Below are positions 5,913-8,741 of a stretch of 8,741 nt of DNA, piece after piece. The position numbers and the translations under genes were made by a program. A model generated the notes under the pieces. That model did not search any database, had not been told where the DNA came from, and saw only the letters and a program-made list of their open reading frames with translations. Numbering within the stretch: position 1 is the first letter of the stretch; every line of letters starts with the position of its first letter. The stretch spans positions 1,235,404-1,244,144 of the forward strand of contig CP070839.1 of the NCBI GenBank assembly GCA_020341875.1, given 5' to 3'. This DNA comes from Candidatus Zixiibacteriota bacterium (GTDB taxonomy: Bacteria > Zixibacteria > MSB-5A5 > SM1-73).

Positions 5913-5987
5913 GGCAATGTCAACCCTAATGTTGAGGTCGTTGTTAATGCAGCACGCAAGTTGCTGCGAGATCAGCACTCAACCTAA
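5880..5987 (+). other. Possible 35-codon ORF or gene remnant in the divergent gap
   Basis: ATG 5880 opens a 35-codon frame ending at TAA 5985-5987. It contains the protein-like string IYIRPGIGNVNPNVEVVV. The same frame stays open back to a stop at 5823-5825. There is no Shine-Dalgarno, no recognised family, and a minus-strand promoter runs through it. It could be a decayed gene end or chance. Elsewhere in 5671-6064 I see only the promoters, the inverted repeat and short hairpins (5794-5806, 5949-5967), and no riboswitch I recognise. Confidence 0.15.
5895..5923 (-). promoter_or_regulatory. Distal sigma-70 promoter directed at the archaemetzincin operon
   Basis: On the minus strand, a perfect TTGACA (5923-5918), a 17-nt spacer and TATATA (5900-5895) form one of the best promoter matches in the window. 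The predicted start near 5888 would give a leader of about 218 nt before ATG 5670. It overlaps the 9-bp inverted repeat at 5864-5912. Confidence 0.6.
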
Positions 5988-6028
5988 GTTAGATGCCGGT
6001 TTTCCAACCATCCAGCAGTCGGATTCAT

Positions 6029-6057
6029 TTGACAAAGGTTTCAATCGCCTCTATATT
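6029..6057 (+). promoter_or_regulatory. Sigma-70 promoter for the fused EcfA gene, implying a leaderless mRNA
   Basis: TTGACA (6029-6034), a 17-nt spacer and TATATT (6052-6057) match the consensus in 11 of 12 positions. Transcription should begin 7-8 nt past the -10 box, at 6064-6065, which is exactly the GTG that begins the first ATPase domain. No Shine-Dalgarno precedes that GTG. Confidence 0.65.
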
Positions 6058-6064
6058 CCGAATC

Positions 6065-7882
6065 GTGATTGAGCTCAAGGGCGTTTCATATCGATACCGG
6101 CTGGCCGAAAGCGGCACTGACGACGGGGACGAGATTCGATCCATACTGGCCTTAGACGATATCAGCCTGCAGTTGAAGGAGGGGGAGTCGGTCGCCGTCA
6201 TCGGCTCCAACGGATCAGGCAAGACCACGCTGGTGAAGCTTTTTAATGCGCTAATCGTGCCGGACAAGGGAGAGGTGTGGATAGATGGTGTGGGCACCCG
6301 GGACAAGAAATCGCAGAGGCTGATTCGCCAGAGGGTGGGGATGGTCTTTCAAAACCCTGACAACCAGATTATCTCTACCTCGGTGGGGAGGGAGATCGCC
6401 TTTGGATTAGAGAACCTGGCTTTGCCTTACGACGAGATGAAAAGAAGGGTCGAGTGGGCGTTGAAGCGTTTCCATCTGGATGAATACAGGAATCACTCAC
6501 CGCATAGATTGTCCGGTGGCGAGAAACAAAGGGTAGCTTTAGCCGCCGTCCTCTCCATGGAACCCAAATATCTGATCTTAGACGAGCCGACCTCACTTCT
6601 CGATTCTCAAGGAAAAAGAGAGGTTCTTTCCTTAATCCGGGAGTTATCCGAACAGAAGAAGGTGACGGTGATTCAGATCACCCAGTTCGCGGAGGAGGCT
6701 GTCTTTGCTGACAGAGTACTGGTGATGCATCAAGGAAAGATTTTGCAGGATGGCCCGCCCATAAAGGTACTCAAACAGAAAGAGGATTTGGAGAACATAG
6801 GGCTCGAGCCGCCCTTCCCGTTAAGGATCGCATCCGGTTTGAGGCAAAGAGGATGGAGAATCTCGGACGAGTGCCTGACCATAGACGATCTGGTCAACGA
6901 AATCAGCAAGAATTCGCGAAGTCGCAAGATGAATTCACGGGATGTGGCTGCGGACAGCGGTGTGCACCGTACGGTGCACACCGGCGGACAGCGATCTGAA
7001 CCACACGGTTCAGGTCGGCCGACGGTGGACGGACGTCCGTCCCGGATTTCCATGAAGGAAGTAAGCTATCTCTACGATCAGGGCCTGCCAACCGCGAGAA
7101 GGGCGCTGGATCGAATAAACTTAGAGATAAAAAAGGGGGACTCTGTCGGCTTGATTGGGCCGACCGGCTCAGGAAAAAGCACACTGGTGCAACACTTAAA
7201 CGGGCTTCTTTTGCCGACATCCGGAGAAGTGCATGTGGATGATGTGAACCTCAAAGACAAGAATGCTGATCTCAGGAAGATCCGGCAGAAGGTAGGCTTG
7301 GTGTTTCAGTTCCCGGAACGGCAGTTGTTCGAAGACACAGTGTACGAAGATATCGCATTCGGCCCAAAGAACCTGGGTCTTTCCGAGGAGGAGATCGACG
7401 CTCGGGTTAGAGAGTCGATGCGGAGCGTGGGGCTGGATTTCGGGCAATTCGCCCATCGCTCTCCTTTTTTCTTGAGCGGCGGCGAACAAAGAAAGGTCGC
7501 CATCGCAGGAATACTGGCGTTGAAGCCTGAGATCCTGGTTCTTGACGAACCCACCTGTGGCCTGGATGCCAAAAGCACACGGGAGATCAAAAAGCTTCTG
7601 AAGGAGCTGAACTCCAGCGGGGTGACCATAATCTTAATCTCTCACAATATGGACTTGATGGCCGAGCTGGCTAAGAAAGTGATCCTTCTGGATCAGGGCA
7701 AACTGCTCAGGTTTTGTGATAAGGAGGAATTGTTCGACGAAACCGATCGGCTAAGAGCCCTGGGACTTGACTTTCCCCAGGTGGTGGAACTGACTCGGAG
7801 GCTTAGGGATGGTGGGATTGAGGTCGAAGAGGAAATCTTCACCGAACGGGAATTGTTGCGTTCTCTTGGGAGCCCTCTCTAA
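6065..7882 (+). CDS. ecfA: Fused ECF-type double ATPase (EcfA1-EcfA2), 605 aa
   Basis: This is a cytoplasmic ATP-hydrolysing pair for an energy-coupling-factor vitamin or metal transporter, with both ATPases in one chain. Domain 1 (1 to about 245): IELKGVSYRY, Walker A GSNGSGKTT (47-55), Q-loop VFQNPDNQ (Q96), LSGGE (149-153), Walker B YLILDEP (E174). The switch position is Gln207 (ITQFAEEA) instead of His. Domain 2 (from about 328): Walker A GPTGSGKST (365-373), Q-loop VFQFPERQ (Q415), LSGGE (470-474), VLDEP (E495) and a normal H-loop SHNMD (H527). A linker (about 280-327) is built largely from DNA palindromes. The frame is open from ATG 5993, but the extra 24 residues contain the promoter and lack homology, so GTG 6065 (MIELKGVSY) is chosen. 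No EcfT or S component is in the window, so the transported solute is unknown and partners must be encoded elsewhere. Confidence 0.93.
   Translation: MIELKGVSYRYRLAESGTDDGDEIRSILALDDISLQLKEGESVAVIGSNGSGKTTLVKLFNALIVPDKGEVWIDGVGTRDKKSQRLIRQRVGMVFQNPDNQIISTSVGREIAFGLENLALPYDEMKRRVEWALKRFHLDEYRNHSPHRLSGGEKQRVALAAVLSMEPKYLILDEPTSLLDSQGKREVLSLIRELSEQKKVTVIQITQFAEEAVFADRVLVMHQGKILQDGPPIKVLKQKEDLENIGLEPPFPLRIASGLRQRGWRISDECLTIDDLVNEISKNSRSRKMNSRDVAADSGVHRTVHTGGQRSEPHGSGRPTVDGRPSRISMKEVSYLYDQGLPTARRALDRINLEIKKGDSVGLIGPTGSGKSTLVQHLNGLLLPTSGEVHVDDVNLKDKNADLRKIRQKVGLVFQFPERQLFEDTVYEDIAFGPKNLGLSEEEIDARVRESMRSVGLDFGQFAHRSPFFLSGGEQRKVAIAGILALKPEILVLDEPTCGLDAKSTREIKKLLKELNSSGVTIILISHNMDLMAELAKKVILLDQGKLLRFCDKEELFDETDRLRALGLDFPQVVELTRRLRDGGIEVEEEIFTERELLRSLGSPL
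6950..6993 (+). repeat. In-frame palindromic insertion with 10-bp direct repeats inside ecfA
   Basis: GCGGACAGCG occurs at 6950-6959 and again at 6984-6993. Between them, and reaching 2 nt into the left copy, is a perfect 26-bp palindrome (6958-6983) centred on TGCACCGTACGGTGCA (6963-6978). The core is the same family as the intergenic inserts at 3550 and 3633. It is translated as part of the linker (GVHRTVHTGGQ). The 34-bp period is not a multiple of three. Confidence 0.65.
6996..7013 (+). repeat. Second small palindrome in the ecfA linker
   Basis: CTGAACC-ACAC-GGTTCAG has perfect 7-nt arms. Its inner TGAACC and GGTTCA arms are identical to the right-arm insertion at 3633-3648, with a different 4-nt centre. 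The core begins exactly 34 bp after the previous core. No clear flanking direct repeat remains. Confidence 0.6.
7014..7042 (+). repeat. Two further palindromes in the ecfA linker
   Basis: GTCGGCCGAC (7014-7023) and GGACGGACGTCCGTCC (7027-7042) are perfect palindromes of 10 and 16 bp. They abut the previous one and end 9 nt before ATG 7052 of the second ATPase domain. They are translated as GRPTVDGRPSR-type sequence with no recognisable domain. Confidence 0.55.
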
Positions 7883-7889
7883 GCGTAGA

Positions 7890-7934
7890 GGAGACCTTCA
7901 GGTCTCCATCAGATAAACGCAAAGCTGAGGCTTT
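7890..7934. terminator. Two hairpins between convergent ecfA and GNAT genes
   Basis: GGAGACC-TTCA-GGTCTCC (7890-7907) lies 7 nt after the ecfA stop. AAAGC-TGAG-GCTTT (7921-7934) follows. Position between convergent genes suggests termination on both strands, but no good T-run follows the first stem; on the minus strand the second is followed by GCGTTTATC. Both again have 4-nt loops. Confidence 0.35.
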
Positions 7935-7966
7935 CCGCTACATATCACAGATAACGATTCCGACCA

Positions 7967-8741
7967 TCAATCCAGGGGCTTACGGTAGGTGGTGTGCCGC
8001 TTGACCGTGCGGAATCCCATGTCTTCGTAGAGCTTCAGCGCCCCGCTGATGTTTTCCGCGTCCACGTACAGAGCGGCCTCGGTCATACCCCGGTCCTTGA
8101 GCACTTTGAAGCTGCGGGCGATGAGCGCGCGGGCCAAGCCTCTCCGCCGCCAGGGCCGACGGACGGAGATTTCCTCGGTATACCCCCGCTTGCGGTTGTA
8201 TTCCTTATTTTCCTCTTCGCTGATGTAGTTCAAGATCATCCCGGCGACCTCATCCCCGTCCCAGGCCACCTGAAACAACTCGGGATTGAAGTGGGACTTC
8301 TCCTGCCACTGCTGGAACAGCTCCTCTCCCCATTCACTGGCGCCCCAGTGATCCTGAAACGCCTCCCCGGCGGCAGCCCAAATCTTCCGCAAGTGCTCCG
8401 GCTTGACCGGCCGGACTTCCAGGCCCTCGGGCATAGGCAGGTCGGGAATGTTCTCCAGGTCGGGGCGCACCATCTCAAAGAGATAGCGCACCGGCTCGTA
8501 ACTCTCCGCACGCACCAGAGAATCCCAGTCGGTCTCGGTGTCTGCCGCCCAACTTTCAAAGAACCGCGGATTCTCCTTCGGGTGATCGAGAGCGATTTCA
8601 CGCACTCTACGTTCATTGTGACGCAGCATGGCTCGGCGTATGCCTTTGCCTCTCCACTCCGGAATCATGAGAGCGAAGTGGCAATAGGTCCGGATTCCGT
8701 CTGATTTCAGAATCCACCATACCCGGCCATAGGCGATCACC
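7967..8741 (-). CDS. Tandem GNAT acetyltransferase, C-terminal 257+ residues (5' end cut by window edge)
   Basis: GNAT enzymes transfer an acyl group from acyl-CoA to an amine, and the substrate here cannot be read from sequence. Two acetyl-CoA-binding motif A copies are visible, in residues counted from the window edge: CHFALMIPEWRGKGIRRAML (20-39) in an incomplete N-terminal domain, and ISVRRPWRRRGLARALI (191-207) in a complete C-terminal domain. The latter ends with AALYVDAENISGALKLYEDMGF (222-243) and stops at TGA 7967. The double-GNAT layout resembles the mycothiol-synthase-like architecture, but nothing specific supports that substrate. No true start is visible: the frame remains open to base 8741, so the first part of the N-terminal domain lies outside. 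It converges on ecfA across 84 bp and is not obviously linked to it in function. Confidence 0.9.
   Translation of the reverse strand, partial: VIAYGRVWWILKSDGIRTYCHFALMIPEWRGKGIRRAMLRHNERRVREIALDHPKENPRFFESWAADTETDWDSLVRAESYEPVRYLFEMVRPDLENIPDLPMPEGLEVRPVKPEHLRKIWAAAGEAFQDHWGASEWGEELFQQWQEKSHFNPELFQVAWDGDEVAGMILNYISEEENKEYNRKRGYTEEISVRRPWRRRGLARALIARSFKVLKDRGMTEAALYVDAENISGALKLYEDMGFRTVKRHTTYRKPLD

Noticed and set aside
5993..6064. N-terminal 24-residue extension of the fused EcfA
   Set aside because: The stretch contains a near-consensus promoter, has no homology and lacks a Shine-Dalgarno, whereas GTG 6065 begins exactly at the ATPase fold. It cannot be wholly excluded.
5671..6064. Riboswitch (cobalamin or similar) ahead of the ECF gene
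   Set aside because: No recognisable riboswitch core, and the predicted ecfA transcript has no leader in which one could lie.
7890..7907. Strong intrinsic terminator after ecfA
   Set aside because: The 7-bp stem is good but is followed by ATCAGATAAACG rather than a T-run, so it is kept only as a low-confidence terminator region.
7994..8704. Plus-strand open frame (236 codons) over the GNAT gene
   Set aside because: It is the complement of a clear double GNAT protein with two motif A copies. The antisense translation shows no family signature.

Overview
The window is chromosomal DNA from a bacterium. DnaG has the bacterial CHC2 zinc finger and TOPRIM core, promoters match the sigma-70 consensus, and Shine-Dalgarno sites are clear. 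GC content is moderate, by eye a little over half. The mixture of an archaemetzincin-family protein, a DUF4491 protein, a fused EcfA-type ATPase and a dispersed GTGTCATTCT-type inverted repeat points to an uncultured or poorly studied lineage, but I cannot name the phylum from sequence alone. There are no rRNA, tRNA, CRISPR or transposase genes.

Layout. From about 5.9 kb down to position 1 every gene is on the minus strand. In transcription order they are: an archaemetzincin-like protein (5670-5110), a DUF488 protein (5106-4651) and a PflX/COG1313-type radical SAM protein (4696-3746), which form a tight operon. A 300-bp gap follows, holding a MITE-like inverted repeat. Then come an endonuclease V homologue (3444-2773), a DUF4491 membrane protein (2620-2342), a cysteine-rich protein of unknown function with its own promoter (2270-1371), and the N-terminal two thirds of DNA primase DnaG (1297 to the window edge). 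On the plus strand a fused double-ATPase of the EcfA1-EcfA2 type (6065-7882) is read from the divergent intergenic region. A tandem GNAT acetyltransferase (8741-7967, cut by the window end) converges on it across a short gap with two hairpins.

The most unusual signal is a family of very small palindromes with 6-nt arms and a 4-nt centre (TGMACC-NNNN-GGTKCA). Two sit in the arms of the intergenic inverted repeat, each a 20-bp insert between 7-bp perfect direct repeats. Deleting one insert plus one repeat copy restores a clean left arm. A third, with a 10-bp direct repeat, lies inside the coding sequence between the two EcfA domains. Deleting its 34-bp unit shifts the frame so that the first ATPase ends at a TGA overlapping an ATG just before the second ATPase (ATGA). 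This suggests that insertion of a tiny palindrome fused two overlapping genes.

A second theme is loss of key residues in otherwise well-preserved folds. The endonuclease V homologue lacks all three catalytic acidic residues. The archaemetzincin has HQLGR in place of HELGH. The first EcfA domain has Gln in place of the H-loop His. The first two look like pseudoenzymes. The ECF ATPase has no EcfT or substrate-binding partner in the window, and appears to be made from a leaderless transcript.
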